Source: Aliidiomarina indica (lineage in GTDB: Bacteria; Pseudomonadota; Gammaproteobacteria; Enterobacterales; Alteromonadaceae). From it: a stretch of DNA of 64,000 bases. The stretch spans positions 248,001 to 312,000 of the forward strand of contig NZ_JACAVQ010000002.1 of the NCBI RefSeq assembly GCF_015354615.1. The letters run 5' to 3'. A program made the position numbers and the translations under genes. Under the pieces are notes generated by a model. That model was not told the origin of the DNA. It saw nothing but the letters and a program-made list of their open reading frames with translations, and searched no databases. This document shows, one piece after another, positions 47,205 through 56,709 of this stretch. Position 1 is the first letter of the stretch, and each line of letters begins with the position of its first letter.

Positions 47205-48695
47205 TTGACCTTTCTGCGTGAATTTGGGCATGCGCTAGCCCATGCATGTAAAAATCTCCTGCCGATCGTTGCAGTTGTGCTGGTGTTTCAGTTTATTGTA
47301 TTGCGGCAAGTGCCCGACGATGGGCTGTCCATGGTAATTGGCCTAGCCATTGTTGCTATCGGTGTCGCGCTTTTCTTGCAAGGCCTGGAGCTCAGTATCT
47401 TCCCCGTGGGCAAAAGCCTATCCAATCAATTTGCCCGCAAAGGTTCAGTTTGGCTGCTCATTGCGTTTGGCTTTTGTTTGGGATTCTCTGCGGTGGTGGC
47501 CGAGCCGGCATTAATTGCCGTGGCCGAGCAAGCCCAAACCATTAGCGAAGGACGTATTGATGGGCTTACTTTGCGTTTACTGGTGGCACTATCGGTAGGT
47601 TGTGTGGTGGCACTGGGGGTGTTTCGCACCATCATGGGGTATCCCATCCAATGGTTTATGATTATCGGCTACATTTTGGTTGTGGCCGTTACCTATTTTG
47701 CGCCTGAGGAAATTGTGGGCTTGGCTTACGATTCAGGTGGGGTAACCACCAATATTGTCACTGTTCCGCTAATAGCCGCTCTTGGTATTGGATTAGCAGC
47801 GTCGATTCGGGGGCGTAACCCGCTGATGGACGGATTTGGCTTAGTGGCATTAGCGGTAATGGTGCCAATGATTACCGTACAAATATACGGCATTATTGTG
47901 TTTAGTCAGCCCGCCCCAGATATCGATGCGAGTTTGCTGGCGCACGACACCGCCGCGCCGACCGGTGCGTTAGCCATGTTGCTTGATTTAGCCAGCATGG
48001 TGCGCGATGTACTGCCGATTATTCTTACCATTCTCTTTTTCCAATACATCGTGCTCAAACGCAATTTAGCCAACCCCCGCAAAGTAACCTTTGGTTTTAT
48101 TCTGGTAATTTTCGGCTTATACGCGTTTGTGGTGGGTCTAAAAATTGGGTTGTTTCCGATAGGAACGAGCATGGCCGATCAGCTTATGGCGTTGGATGGC
48201 TATTTGTTCGTCTATCTATTTGCGTTCGCTATCGGCTTTGCGACCACGATGGCCGAACCAGCGCTTATTGCCGTCGGCCAACAAGCGGAAGAGGCCGCAG
48301 CCGGTAAACTCAATGGCAATGCGATTCGCATTTTGGTGGCGTTTGGGGTCGCGATCGGCATCACCATCGGAGTACACCGTATTATCGATGGTGGCTCCAT
48401 GCATTATTACGTCATGGGCGGCTATGTCTTGGTGATATTCCTTACCATTATTGCCCCCAAATATATTATTGCATTGGCCTATGATTTAGGTGGGGTAACC
48501 ACGTCGGAAGTGACGGTTCCTTTGGTCACTGCACTGGGAATCGGACTCGCCACCAACATTGAGGGGCGTAACATTTTAATCGACGGCTTTGGCTTGATTG
48601 CCTTTGCCTCAATATTCCCCATTGTGACCGTGATGATTTATGCCATCGCGGCGCACGTTTGGGGTCAACTTCAAGTGAAGAGGGCAGACGCATGA
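47205..48695 (+). CDS. Tandem DUF1538 membrane protein
   Basis: 496 residues built of two homologous DUF1538 halves (about 1-240 and 255-490). Each has PIVAVVLVFQFIVL / PIILTILFFQYIVL, then GVALFLQGLELSIFPVGKSL / LYAFVVGLKIGLFPIGTSM, VAEPALIAVAEQA / MAEPALIAVGQQA and the end block AYDSGGVTTNIVTVPLIAAL / AYDLGGVTTSEVTVPLVTAL. From memory some DUF1538 proteins have been reported as Na+/H+ antiporters; I treat transport of a cation as likely but unproven. Start is TTG 47205, nine bases after AAGGAG. First gene of a three-gene operon. Confidence 0.85.
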   Translation: MTFLREFGHALAHACKNLLPIVAVVLVFQFIVLRQVPDDGLSMVIGLAIVAIGVALFLQGLELSIFPVGKSLSNQFARKGSVWLLIAFGFCLGFSAVVAEPALIAVAEQAQTISEGRIDGLTLRLLVALSVGCVVALGVFRTIMGYPIQWFMIIGYILVVAVTYFAPEEIVGLAYDSGGVTTNIVTVPLIAALGIGLAASIRGRNPLMDGFGLVALAVMVPMITVQIYGIIVFSQPAPDIDASLLAHDTAAPTGALAMLLDLASMVRDVLPIILTILFFQYIVLKRNLANPRKVTFGFILVIFGLYAFVVGLKIGLFPIGTSMADQLMALDGYLFVYLFAFAIGFATTMAEPALIAVGQQAEEAAAGKLNGNAIRILVAFGVAIGITIGVHRIIDGGSMHYYVMGGYVLVIFLTIIAPKYIIALAYDLGGVTTSEVTVPLVTALGIGLATNIEGRNILIDGFGLIAFASIFPIVTVMIYAIAAHVWGQLQVKRADA

Positions 48696-49042
48696 AATTT
48701 TCGGTGTTAGTTGCCATTGTTCCAGAAGATCTGGAGCAAGAGGCTATTGATGCAGCGCGAGACGAAGGTGCTGGCGGCATTACGCTGATGTCTGGACGAG
48801 GTATTAGCAATTCCGCCAAAAAGTCGTTTTTTGGTTTACAGTTCGACGGTAGCCAAGTGGTGCTGATGATGGTCTTGGAAAAGAGCTTGTCGCTACAAGT
48901 GATGAAAGCCGTGCAAACGGTGATTATGCCTGATGGTGAAGATTCTCGAGGATTAGTGTTCACCTTGCCACTGGAACATATTGGTGGAATCGACAATACC
49001 CAACTTGAGAAATTCGAGCAGTACGTGAAAGAGTGCATGTAA
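48692..49042 (+). CDS. PII-like regulatory protein paired with DUF1538
   Basis: 116 residues with a ferredoxin-like PII fold pattern: KFSVLVAIVPEDLEQEAIDA at the N terminus, a T-loop-like GAGGITLMSGRGISNSAKKS, then GSQVVLMMVLEKSLSLQVMK and MPDGEDSRGLVFTLPLEHI. It overlaps the DUF1538 stop by four bases (ATGA), so it is almost surely co-translated and probably controls that membrane protein, as GlnK does for AmtB. Ligand unknown. Confidence 0.82.
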   Translation: MKFSVLVAIVPEDLEQEAIDAARDEGAGGITLMSGRGISNSAKKSFFGLQFDGSQVVLMMVLEKSLSLQVMKAVQTVIMPDGEDSRGLVFTLPLEHIGGIDNTQLEKFEQYVKECM

Positions 49043-49071
49043 AAGCCACTCGCGATACAGAGGATAGAACC

Positions 49072-49458
49072 ATGAAAGTAAATGATGTGATGGTGAAAAA
49101 TGTAATTACGATTTCACCCTTTGCCAAACTCCGAGAAGCCTTAAGCAAGCTTAAAAGCCATGATATCAAATCCTTGGTGGTGGAAAAGCAACACGATGCA
49201 GATGCTTATGGGGTAATTACGTACACAAATATTTTGAAAACCGTGATTGCTGAAGAGGGCGATATCGACATGCTCAATGTTTACGATATCTGCGCAAAGC
49301 CGGCACTTACTGTAGGTAAGAGTTTGGCAATCAAGCATGTGGCGGCCATGATGGTACAACATCATGTGAAGCGCTTATTGGTGGTTGAAGACAATGAATT
49401 GGTGGGTTTTGTGACCATGGATGACATCATGGACGACCTACTCAAGCAGGTTGAATAG
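49072..49458 (+). CDS. CBS-domain pair protein
   Basis: 128 residues consisting of two CBS motifs: VNDVMVKNVITISPFAKLRE with DIKSLVVEKQHDADAYGVIT, and CAKPALTVGKSLAIKHVAAM with HVKRLLVVEDNELVGFVTM. Such Bateman modules bind adenine nucleotides. AGAGG precedes ATG 49072. Third gene of the DUF1538-PII-CBS operon, suggesting an energy or second-messenger input to the transporter. Confidence 0.88.
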   Translation: MKVNDVMVKNVITISPFAKLREALSKLKSHDIKSLVVEKQHDADAYGVITYTNILKTVIAEEGDIDMLNVYDICAKPALTVGKSLAIKHVAAMMVQHHVKRLLVVEDNELVGFVTMDDIMDDLLKQVE

Positions 49459-49459
49459 C

Positions 49460-49945
49460 ATGCTATATTTTTTCCACGGTTTAGAAAGTGGGCCACACGG
49501 ACAAAAATATCATCTTATCAGGGCACAGTATCCCGAGCTGATCGCGCCCGATTTTCAAGGAATGGATCTTGCCGCTCGTATTGCCCATGCCGAACAGACA
49601 ACCCGTGATCAACACGGTGTAACATTAGTTGGGTCATCCTTCGGTGGCTTACTTGCTGCGCGCTTGTATGCCCTGTATCCGGAGCGATTCAAAACCTTAC
49701 TCCTGCTCGCGCCCGCCGTGCATACGGAGGAAGGCGATGCCGTCGATAAATTGCCACCGGCATCCCATATTCGGGTGATCCACGGATTACGCGATGAGGT
49801 TGTGCCTTTCGATCGTGTTGATCAGTTTTGTCAGCGCTTTGGCATAGAACTGATCAGTGTCGATGATGAACATCGCCTCGCCGAGCCTGAATCACAGCAA
49901 TTTATTCTTGATGCACTCGCTCAAATCTATCCAAGCGTGTCATAA
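49460..49945 (+). CDS. YqiA-like alpha/beta hydrolase
   Basis: 161-residue small hydrolase that starts one base after the CBS gene stop. It has MLYFFHGLESGPHGQKYHLI at the N terminus, the nucleophile elbow LVGSSFGGLLAARL (Ser), a catalytic Asp region HGLRDEVVPFD and a His (VDDEHRLAEPE). The UPF0227/YqiA type are esterases with unknown natural substrates. It may share the upstream transcript, though its role there is not obvious. Confidence 0.8.
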   Translation: MLYFFHGLESGPHGQKYHLIRAQYPELIAPDFQGMDLAARIAHAEQTTRDQHGVTLVGSSFGGLLAARLYALYPERFKTLLLLAPAVHTEEGDAVDKLPPASHIRVIHGLRDEVVPFDRVDQFCQRFGIELISVDDEHRLAEPESQQFILDALAQIYPSVS

Positions 49946-50031
49946 CCACGAGCGGGGTAAACATTCAGCAAACTTGGGTTAGGTATAAATAGCCTGAATG
50001 GCTGATATAGCCTTTCACTGTCCTGCTTACA

Positions 50032-50060
50032 TTCAATTCAGACGCTAAATCGCGTATAAT
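50032..50060 (+). promoter_or_regulatory. Probable sigma70 promoter for acnB
   Basis: TTCAAT (50032-50037), 17-base spacer, and a consensus TATAAT (50055-50060), 81 bases before the acnB GTG. The -35 is weak, the -10 perfect. Confidence 0.55.
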
Positions 50061-50140
50061 CCGCCCGTTTTCCATGATGCCTGCTGTGGCACAGAATCTC
50101 TGCGCTATTCAGCGGGTACCTAAATTAAGAGGAATCATTT

Positions 50141-52729
50141 GTGTTAGAACAGTATCGCGCACATGTGGCCGAGCGTGCCGCAGAAGGTATTCCACCTAAG
50201 CCCCTCAACGCAGAGCAAGTCTCTGAGCTTGTTGAGCTACTCAAAAGCCCACCGGCTGGCGAAGAAGAATTTTTGTTTAATCTGATCAGCGAGCGCGTGC
50301 CTCCGGGTGTAGACGAAGCGGCGTACGTAAAAGCTGGCTTCCTTGCGGCGATCACAAAAGGTGAAGTTCACTCACCGATCATTAGCAAAGAACAAGCGGT
50401 GAAGTTGTTGGGCAATATGCACGGCGGCTACAACATTGAAACCTTGGTGTCATTGCTTGACGACGGCGATCTTGCAGAATTGGCTGGCGAAGAATTGAAG
50501 CACACCATTCTGATGTTTGATGCCTTCCACGATGTTGAAGATCGCATGAAACAAGGAAATGCGGTTGCCAAATCAGTGGTTGAATCATGGGCAGATGCCG
50601 AGTGGTTTACGAACCGCCCTGAAATGCCAGAGAAGATCACCGCCACGGTATTTAAAGTCACCGGCGAAACCAACACCGATGATTTGTCGCCAGCGCCAGA
50701 CGCTTGGTCACGTCCAGATATTCCTTTGCACGCGAAAGCGATGTACAAAATGCCACGGGAAGGTATCACTAATGCGGCGGAACAAATTGCTGAACTAAAA
50801 GAGAAAGGCAACCCAGTCGCGTTTGTTGGCGATGTTGTGGGTACCGGCTCTTCGCGTAAATCGGCGACTAACTCAGTATTGTGGTTTATCGGTGATGATA
50901 TGCCGGGCACGCCTAACAAGCGCTCTGGTGGTATCTGTATCGGTGGCAAAGTGGCGCCGATCTTCTTTAACACCATGAAAGATACGGGAACCCTCGTATT
51001 TGAAGCCGACGTCGACAAAATGAATATGGGCGATGTGATTCACATTTACCCACTGGCTGGAAAAATCGAAAACGACGCAGGCGAGGTGATTGCTGAATAT
51101 AAATACGCCTCTGACGTGATCATTGATGAAGTACGCGCTGGTGGCCGTATTAATTTGATTATCGGCCGTGGTTTAACCACGAAGGCCCGTGAGTCTTTAG
51201 GCTTAGGTCATTCTGATTTATTCCGCGCGCCAGAGCAGCCAGCGAGTAGCGGAAAGGGCTTCACACTTGCCCAGAAAATGGTAGGTAAAGCGTGCGGCAT
51301 GACAGGTGTTCGCCCCGGTACTTACTGTGAACCACGTATGACAACGGTGGGTTCACAAGATACCACCGGCCCAATGACCCGTGACGAACTGAAAGATCTC
51401 GCATGTTTAGGTTTTAACGCGGATTTGGTGATGCAGTCGTTCTGTCATACCGCTGCGTATCCAAAACCAGTAGATATTGATACACAACATACCCTGCCAG
51501 ATTTTATTATGAATCGCGGTGGTGTGTCGTTGCGTCCAGGCGACGGTATTATCCACAGCTGGCTAAACCGCATGTTATTGCCAGACACGGTCGGAACCGG
51601 TGGCGATTCTCACACGCGTTTCCCATTGGGTATTTCGTTCCCAGCGGGTTCAGGTTTGGTGGCGTTTGCTGCCGCTACGGGCGTGATGCCACTCGACATG
51701 CCAGAGTCGGTGCTGGTGCGCTTTAAAGGCAAAATGCAGCCTGGCGTTACCTTGCGCGACTTGGTTCACGCCATTCCGTTGTATGCAATTAAGCAAGGCT
51801 TGTTAACGGTTGAGAAACGCGGCAAGAAAAACGCATTCTCAGGCCGCATTTTGGAAATCGAAGGCTTAGACAACCTAACTGTTGAACAAGCATTTGAGTT
51901 ATCTGATGCATCAGCCGAGCGTTCAGCAGCGGGTTGTACGATTAAGCTGTCTGAAGAATCCATCGCAGAATACCTGCGCTCGAACATCACCATGTTGCGT
52001 TGGATGATGGCTGAAGGTTACGGCGACGTACGTACCTTAGAGCGCCGCGCCCAGAAAATGGAAGAGTGGTTGGCTAAACCAGAATTGATGGAAGCTGACA
52101 AAGATGCAGAATACGCAGAAGTGGTTGAAATTGACCTCAATGAAATCGTGGAGCCAATTCTCTGCTGTCCGAACGATCCAGACGATGCGAAAACCTTGTC
52201 TGATGTAGCGGGTGACAAAGTAGATGAAGTCTTTATTGGTTCGTGTATGACCAACATTGGGCACTTCCGTGCTGCCGGTAAACTGCTTGAGCAGAACACC
52301 AAGCCGTTGAATACTCAGCTGTGGATTGCGCCACCGACCAAAATGGACGAAGCGCAATTGATGGAAGAAGGCTATTACAACATTTATGGTCGTAACGGCG
52401 TGCGCACAGAAATGCCAGGCTGTTCACTGTGTATGGGTAACCAAGCTCGCGTGAAAGCGGGTGCGACGGTGCTGTCTACTTCGACACGTAACTTCCCAAA
52501 CCGCTTAGGTGATGGTGCGAACGTGTATTTGGCTTCTGCGGAGTTGTCTGCAGTGGGTGCAATTCTGGGTAAAATTCCAACCCGTGAAGAGTACATGCAG
52601 TACGCTCAGAACATCGATGCCATGGCTGGCGAAGTGTATAAGTACTTAAACTTCGACCAAATGCCTGATTTCCGCGCAGCGGAACAAAAAGCAAAAGATA
52701 CGATTATTCCTACCATTAACGTAGCCTAA
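50141..52729 (+). CDS. acnB: Aconitate hydratase B
   Basis: 862-residue [4Fe-4S] enzyme of the TCA cycle, also 2-methylisocitrate dehydratase in many proteobacteria. N-terminal HEAT-like domain ([20 protein letters not shown]), swivelling domain with [20 protein letters not shown], and the cluster cysteines in [16 protein letters not shown] and [17 protein letters not shown] start with TAAGAGG upstream. It ends in a hairpin terminator. Confidence 0.98.
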   Translation: MLEQYRAHVAERAAEGIPPKPLNAEQVSELVELLKSPPAGEEEFLFNLISERVPPGVDEAAYVKAGFLAAITKGEVHSPIISKEQAVKLLGNMHGGYNIETLVSLLDDGDLAELAGEELKHTILMFDAFHDVEDRMKQGNAVAKSVVESWADAEWFTNRPEMPEKITATVFKVTGETNTDDLSPAPDAWSRPDIPLHAKAMYKMPREGITNAAEQIAELKEKGNPVAFVGDVVGTGSSRKSATNSVLWFIGDDMPGTPNKRSGGICIGGKVAPIFFNTMKDTGTLVFEADVDKMNMGDVIHIYPLAGKIENDAGEVIAEYKYASDVIIDEVRAGGRINLIIGRGLTTKARESLGLGHSDLFRAPEQPASSGKGFTLAQKMVGKACGMTGVRPGTYCEPRMTTVGSQDTTGPMTRDELKDLACLGFNADLVMQSFCHTAAYPKPVDIDTQHTLPDFIMNRGGVSLRPGDGIIHSWLNRMLLPDTVGTGGDSHTRFPLGISFPAGSGLVAFAAATGVMPLDMPESVLVRFKGKMQPGVTLRDLVHAIPLYAIKQGLLTVEKRGKKNAFSGRILEIEGLDNLTVEQAFELSDASAERSAAGCTIKLSEESIAEYLRSNITMLRWMMAEGYGDVRTLERRAQKMEEWLAKPELMEADKDAEYAEVVEIDLNEIVEPILCCPNDPDDAKTLSDVAGDKVDEVFIGSCMTNIGHFRAAGKLLEQNTKPLNTQLWIAPPTKMDEAQLMEEGYYNIYGRNGVRTEMPGCSLCMGNQARVKAGATVLSTSTRNFPNRLGDGANVYLASAELSAVGAILGKIPTREEYMQYAQNIDAMAGEVYKYLNFDQMPDFRAAEQKAKDTIIPTINVA

Positions 52730-52765
52730 TCATCGCTATTACGTTCGCTTAAACGAACCTTTCAA

Positions 52766-52798
52766 AACCCTGGTATGGCAACGTACCGGGGTTTTTTT
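52766..52798 (+). terminator. Intrinsic terminator after acnB
   Basis: AACCCTGGTA pairs with TACCGGGGTT (one G-T pair) around TGGCAACG, followed by a T7 run. Confidence 0.85.
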
Positions 52799-52876
52799 AT
52801 GGCATCACATTATTGTCATAGGACTATATACAGTCTTTATTTAAACTAGCCATGGGTCATGGGATGTTTGTATTTT

Positions 52877-53215
52877 ATGCAAATCAAAACGATTAGTTAC
52901 ATTAAGCAGCATGCTGCTAATCTCAACGTAGAAGAGCCTATTGTTGTGACGCAGGGGGGAACCCCTGTGTATCGCATTGAATCGGAGAAAAATGCGCAGT
53001 TACGCGATGAAGGAATCGCGTTACTCAAGTTGGTGAATATTGCTGAGCGAGATGTGCTCGGAGTAACCGATTATCGGCAACTCACCTATCAGGACGACAA
53101 GATTCTCTTTCGCTTCGATGAAACCACCTCGACTGTGTATGTCATGGCCTTTTTGCGGCAGCGCCACAGCGCCCAACAGTTGTTAATCGACTATGTGATT
53201 CAGGCCGATATTTAA
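52877..53215 (+). CDS. Fused antitoxin-toxin remnant (Phd-like N terminus, RelE/ParE-like C terminus)
   Basis: 112 residues. The first ~60 (MQIKTISYIKQHAANLNVEE, PIVVTQGGTPVYRIESE, GIALLKLVNIAERDVLG) align by eye with the antitoxin at 57881-58099 in this window. The rest (VTDYRQLTYQDDKILFRFDE, YVMAFLRQRHSAQQLLIDYV) matches the last ~50 residues of the toxin at 58083-58436 (ADYRQWCVDDFNLVFYRVDE, ELLALISAKQSIRKLLF). The toxin N-terminal half is missing, so an in-frame deletion of a pair like the other one seems likely. The product may act as a free antitoxin or be inert. An in-frame ATG at 52859 is less likely by homology. Confidence 0.7.
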   Translation: MQIKTISYIKQHAANLNVEEPIVVTQGGTPVYRIESEKNAQLRDEGIALLKLVNIAERDVLGVTDYRQLTYQDDKILFRFDETTSTVYVMAFLRQRHSAQQLLIDYVIQADI

Positions 53216-53319
53216 CCCCTATAAAATACGCGGTTGAGCGCATTTACCTGTGATTCTCGAGATAATTCGTTATGGTGGTTCCCTAATTAAAAAATCAAGC
53301 ACGACGATTTGGAGGAATT

Positions 53320-55023
53320 ATGCATCACCTGGTGAAAAAATCATTAGTGGCGACCGTGCTAGCCGCCACTGTGTTTACTGTTTCAGCCTATGATCGAATT
53401 ACCGGACATCATTTTGCTTCTCGCTCCGAAGTAATGGCCCCAGAGGCAATGGCCGCAACCAGCCAAGGTTTAGCAACACAAGTGGCGCTAGATGTGATGA
53501 AAGCCGGTGGTAATGCCATTGATGCAGCTATTGCCGCCAATGCCATGCTCGGCTTAGTTGAGCCGACCGGTAACGGTATTGGTGGCGACTTATATGCCAT
53601 TATCTGGCATGCCGAAACCCAACAACTCTATGGACTGAATGCATCGGGTCGTTCCCCGATGAATTTATCCCTCGATTACTTTATCGATAACGGCTATGAG
53701 AGCATTCCCCAGCGCGGGGTGCTGCCAATTTCTGTGCCAGGAGCCGTGGACGGTTGGTTCGAAATGCATGAGCGTTTTGGCGCGCTGCCCATGCAAGATA
53801 TTTTGGCCCCTTCCATTCATTACGCCGAAAATGGCTTTCCTGTAACCGAAGTGATCGCTTACTACTTCGAGCGCAATGCCGACGTGCTGAAAGATTTCCC
53901 CGGATTTCGTGATGTATTTATGAAGAACGGGCGTACCCCACGTAAAGGCGAGATGTTCCGTAACCCAGATTTGGCCAATACCTATGCGCAGCTAGCTGAG
54001 AATGGTCGGGACGCCTTTTATCGTGGCGCAATTGCGCGCACCATCGGTGAATTTGTGCAAGAACATGGTGGTTTTTTAAGCTACGACGACATGGCCGCTC
54101 ATGAGTCTGAGTGGGTTCAACCGGTTTCTACAAATTACCGCGGCTACGATTTATGGGAAATGCCACCTAACACGCAAGGTATCGCTGCGCTGCAAATTTT
54201 AAATATTCTGGAGCAATTTGATATTGCCGCGATGGGCTTTGACAGTCCGGAATATATTCATCATTTTGTCGAAGCGAAAAAACTCGCTTTTGAAGACCGG
54301 GCGAAGTTTTACTCGGATATGCAGTTTAACGAGATTCCAGTGGACTGGTTGATTTCCAAAGAGTATGCGCGGGAGCGTGCTGAACTGATCAATCCCGAAC
54401 GTGCAGGGCGTAGCTATGAGCCTGGTAATCCGCCGATGACCGGGGATACGATCTATCTCACCACCGCCGATAAACACGGCAATATGGTCTCGCTAATTCA
54501 AAGTAACTATCGCGGAATGGGCTCAGGCATTACGCCCACTGGCCTGGGCTTTGTGTTGCAAAACCGAGGTGAGTTGTTTGCCCTAGATCCAAACCACATG
54601 AATGTGTTTGAGCCGGGTAAACGCCCATTCAATACCATTATCCCAGCGTTCGTGACCAAAGATGGGAAGCCGGTTATGAGTTACGGCGTCATGGGCGGCG
54701 GCACTCAACCGCAGATGCATGCGCAGATTCTGATTAACATTCTCGATTTTGGCATGAACCTGCAAGAGGCGGGCGATGCGCCCCGCATCTTACATACAGG
54801 GTCGAGCCAGCCAACCGGTGAAACTATGACGGATGGTGGCGTACTGAGCTTGGAAAATGGCTTCTCCGATAATACGCGACGGGAGCTGACCAAGATGGGG
54901 CACCGCCTTCAGGAAATGGTGGGACCATTCGGGGGTTATCAAGCAATTTGGTACGATGCAGAGCAGGGCGTCTATATTGGGGCCTCAGAAAGTCGTAAAG
55001 ATGGATATGCCGCTGGTTACTAA
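53320..55023 (+). CDS. ggt: Gamma-glutamyltranspeptidase
   Basis: 567-residue exported Ntn-hydrolase that cleaves gamma-glutamyl bonds such as in glutathione. Signal peptide SLVATVLAATVFTVSAYD; N-terminal block GGNAIDAAIAANAMLGLVEP and GNGIGGDLYAIIW; the self-processing site and nucleophile Thr lie in MTGDTIYLTTADKHGNMVS; the small subunit has NRGELFALDPNHMN, PFNTIIPAFVTKDGKPVMSY and MGGGTQPQMHAQ. TTGGAGGA precedes the ATG. Confidence 0.92.
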   Translation: MHHLVKKSLVATVLAATVFTVSAYDRITGHHFASRSEVMAPEAMAATSQGLATQVALDVMKAGGNAIDAAIAANAMLGLVEPTGNGIGGDLYAIIWHAETQQLYGLNASGRSPMNLSLDYFIDNGYESIPQRGVLPISVPGAVDGWFEMHERFGALPMQDILAPSIHYAENGFPVTEVIAYYFERNADVLKDFPGFRDVFMKNGRTPRKGEMFRNPDLANTYAQLAENGRDAFYRGAIARTIGEFVQEHGGFLSYDDMAAHESEWVQPVSTNYRGYDLWEMPPNTQGIAALQILNILEQFDIAAMGFDSPEYIHHFVEAKKLAFEDRAKFYSDMQFNEIPVDWLISKEYARERAELINPERAGRSYEPGNPPMTGDTIYLTTADKHGNMVSLIQSNYRGMGSGITPTGLGFVLQNRGELFALDPNHMNVFEPGKRPFNTIIPAFVTKDGKPVMSYGVMGGGTQPQMHAQILINILDFGMNLQEAGDAPRILHTGSSQPTGETMTDGGVLSLENGFSDNTRRELTKMGHRLQEMVGPFGGYQAIWYDAEQGVYIGASESRKDGYAAGY

Positions 55024-55030
55024 TTAAGTC

Positions 55031-55063
55031 GCGCTGAGCATTCAGTTGCTCAGCGCACTTTTC
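55031..55063 (+). terminator. Probable terminator after ggt
   Basis: Perfect 9-base stem GCGCTGAGC / GCTCAGCGC (55031-55039, 55048-55056) followed by ACTTTTCCC; the T run is short. Confidence 0.55.
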
Positions 55064-55146
55064 CCGGCGCCCAAGGCGTGGCATGATGCCTACTACTTCA
55101 AAGAAGCACGACTTGTGCCGTGTCGCAGCAAGGAGAGAGTAGCACC

Positions 55147-56046
55147 ATGGCCGTATTACATCGTCCGCAAGCGGGTATCTACGCAGAACCTAGCTTGCAT
55201 GGCTTGTTTGTTTTTATGCACATCGATACGGATGATGTTGCAGCGGTGCGCTCATGTCTTGCTACGTTTCCGGAACATATTCAACATTGGCAAGACTATT
55301 TTTCCGATGCCTTACTCTCGGTTGTGGTGGGTATTGGCGAAGCCTACTGGGATGTGCTCTCTCCTGATTCTCGGCCTGATGGTTTGCAGGGAGTCCCTGA
55401 CCTAACCCGCAGTGAACATCCGTGCCCGGCGACACCTTATGACATCGTGCTGATCCTACGTTCAGATCGCATGGACGCGAATTATGCCACCGCACTTGCC
55501 TTGCAAGAGGTACTCACCGGCGTAGCGGTTCATGCACAGGAAACGGTGTCGTTTCGATATCTTGATGGACGTGATTGGTTTGGCTTTAAAGTAAATCCGG
55601 AGATGCCCCATGGCGGGCAACGCCGTGATTTGGCGTTAGTACGCGCCGATGATGATCCCGAGTTTGAAGATGGAAGCTTTCTTTGGATTCAGCAAACTCG
55701 TGCCGAAGTGAGCCGCTTCAACCGAATGACGCGTGCTGAACAAGAACGTTTGATGGGACGTGAACGGAGCTCTGGAGAGCGCTTAAAAACTGCCAAACAT
55801 AGCCATGCAGAGAAATCTCAGGGTGATGTATGGTCGCAACGAATGTTACTCACCAATTTGCGCCATCAAGAGGAAGTATCGTTTTCGTTTTCACGACGTA
55901 TGGGGGCATTGCAAGACTGGATATCGCGGCGCTTCCTTCCCGATAGTGACGGTGGTTGCGATCCGCTACTCGATTACCTGCAAGTACAACACAATAGTGT
56001 CTACTTTGTACCGTCGGAGCAGTGGCTAAAGCGGTTGCGTGGGTAA
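55147..56046 (+). CDS. DyP-type heme peroxidase
   Basis: 299 residues of the dye-decolorizing peroxidase family. N-terminal PQAGIYAEPSLHGLFVFMHI, then ETVSFRYLDGRDWFGFKVNP (position of the GxxDG distal Asp; here YLDGRD), GGQRRDLALVRADDDPEF, the segment AKHSHAEKSQGDVWSQRML and the C-terminal GALQDWISRRFLPDSDGG. No signal peptide, so cytoplasmic. I start at ATG 55147 after AAGGAGAG; an upstream in-frame GTG (55120) precedes that Shine-Dalgarno. Physiological substrate unknown. Confidence 0.85.
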   Translation: MAVLHRPQAGIYAEPSLHGLFVFMHIDTDDVAAVRSCLATFPEHIQHWQDYFSDALLSVVVGIGEAYWDVLSPDSRPDGLQGVPDLTRSEHPCPATPYDIVLILRSDRMDANYATALALQEVLTGVAVHAQETVSFRYLDGRDWFGFKVNPEMPHGGQRRDLALVRADDDPEFEDGSFLWIQQTRAEVSRFNRMTRAEQERLMGRERSSGERLKTAKHSHAEKSQGDVWSQRMLLTNLRHQEEVSFSFSRRMGALQDWISRRFLPDSDGGCDPLLDYLQVQHNSVYFVPSEQWLKRLRG

Positions 56047-56070
56047 CGCAGCAGCATCGAGAAAAAACGT

Positions 56071-56538
56071 TTAAATCGGTGTATCAAACAATTGCTGTAC
56101 GTTCTTAAGCGTGACATCGATAGTATTGATGTCGACCGGGGCAATAAAAATGGTGTCGTCGCCGGCGATGGTGCCAAGCACACCTTCCTTTTTTCCCACC
56201 GAATCGAGCAAGCGGGCTATTAATTGCGCAGCGCCCGGGGTAGTTCTGATAATAATCATCACCGAGTTATGCTCAACATCCAACACCAATTGCCGCACTG
56301 AGCTTTTCGCCGAAGGCATAGACAGTTCAGGAGGCAGGCAATACACCATATCTTCTCGCGCATTACGCGCGCGCACGGCGCCAAACTTACTTAGCATACG
56401 CGACACTTTCGATTGGTTCATGCCATGAAATCCGCGCTCCTGAAGGGCTTCAACAATCTCAGCCTGCGAGGAGTAACGTTCTTCTTTCAATAGTGCCTTG
56501 AAGGCTTCAATCAATATGTCTTGGTGTTGGAGTGCCAT
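56071..56538 (-). CDS. argR: Arginine repressor ArgR
   Basis: 155-residue hexameric repressor. N-terminal winged helix-turn-helix ([55 protein letters not shown]) and C-terminal arginine-binding domain with [19 protein letters not shown]-like sequence and [18 protein letters not shown] 56538 is preferred over a TTG at 56565. Divergent from mdh, as in E. coli and Vibrio. Confidence 0.95.
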   Translation of the reverse strand: MALQHQDILIEAFKALLKEERYSSQAEIVEALQERGFHGMNQSKVSRMLSKFGAVRARNAREDMVYCLPPELSMPSAKSSVRQLVLDVEHNSVMIIIRTTPGAAQLIARLLDSVGKKEGVLGTIAGDDTIFIAPVDINTIDVTLKNVQQLFDTPI

Positions 56539-56709
56539 ATATACTTTCGTTGGATTGTTATTCAAATAACGTTGCGCAACAGTGTATCGGAAATTTTTTA
56601 TAACACCTAATTATCATGATTTAAGGCGAGGAAAAAGCCGTGATTTATTGTAATTTAAGCGCTGATCCTTTATGGTTTAGCCCCCGCAACTGACTGAATG
56701 GAGTGCGAT

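Noticed and set aside
56539-56709. Clear ARG box operator between argR and mdh
   Set aside because: A TTATTTGAATAACAAT stretch is suggestive but does not match the full palindromic ARG box well enough to call.
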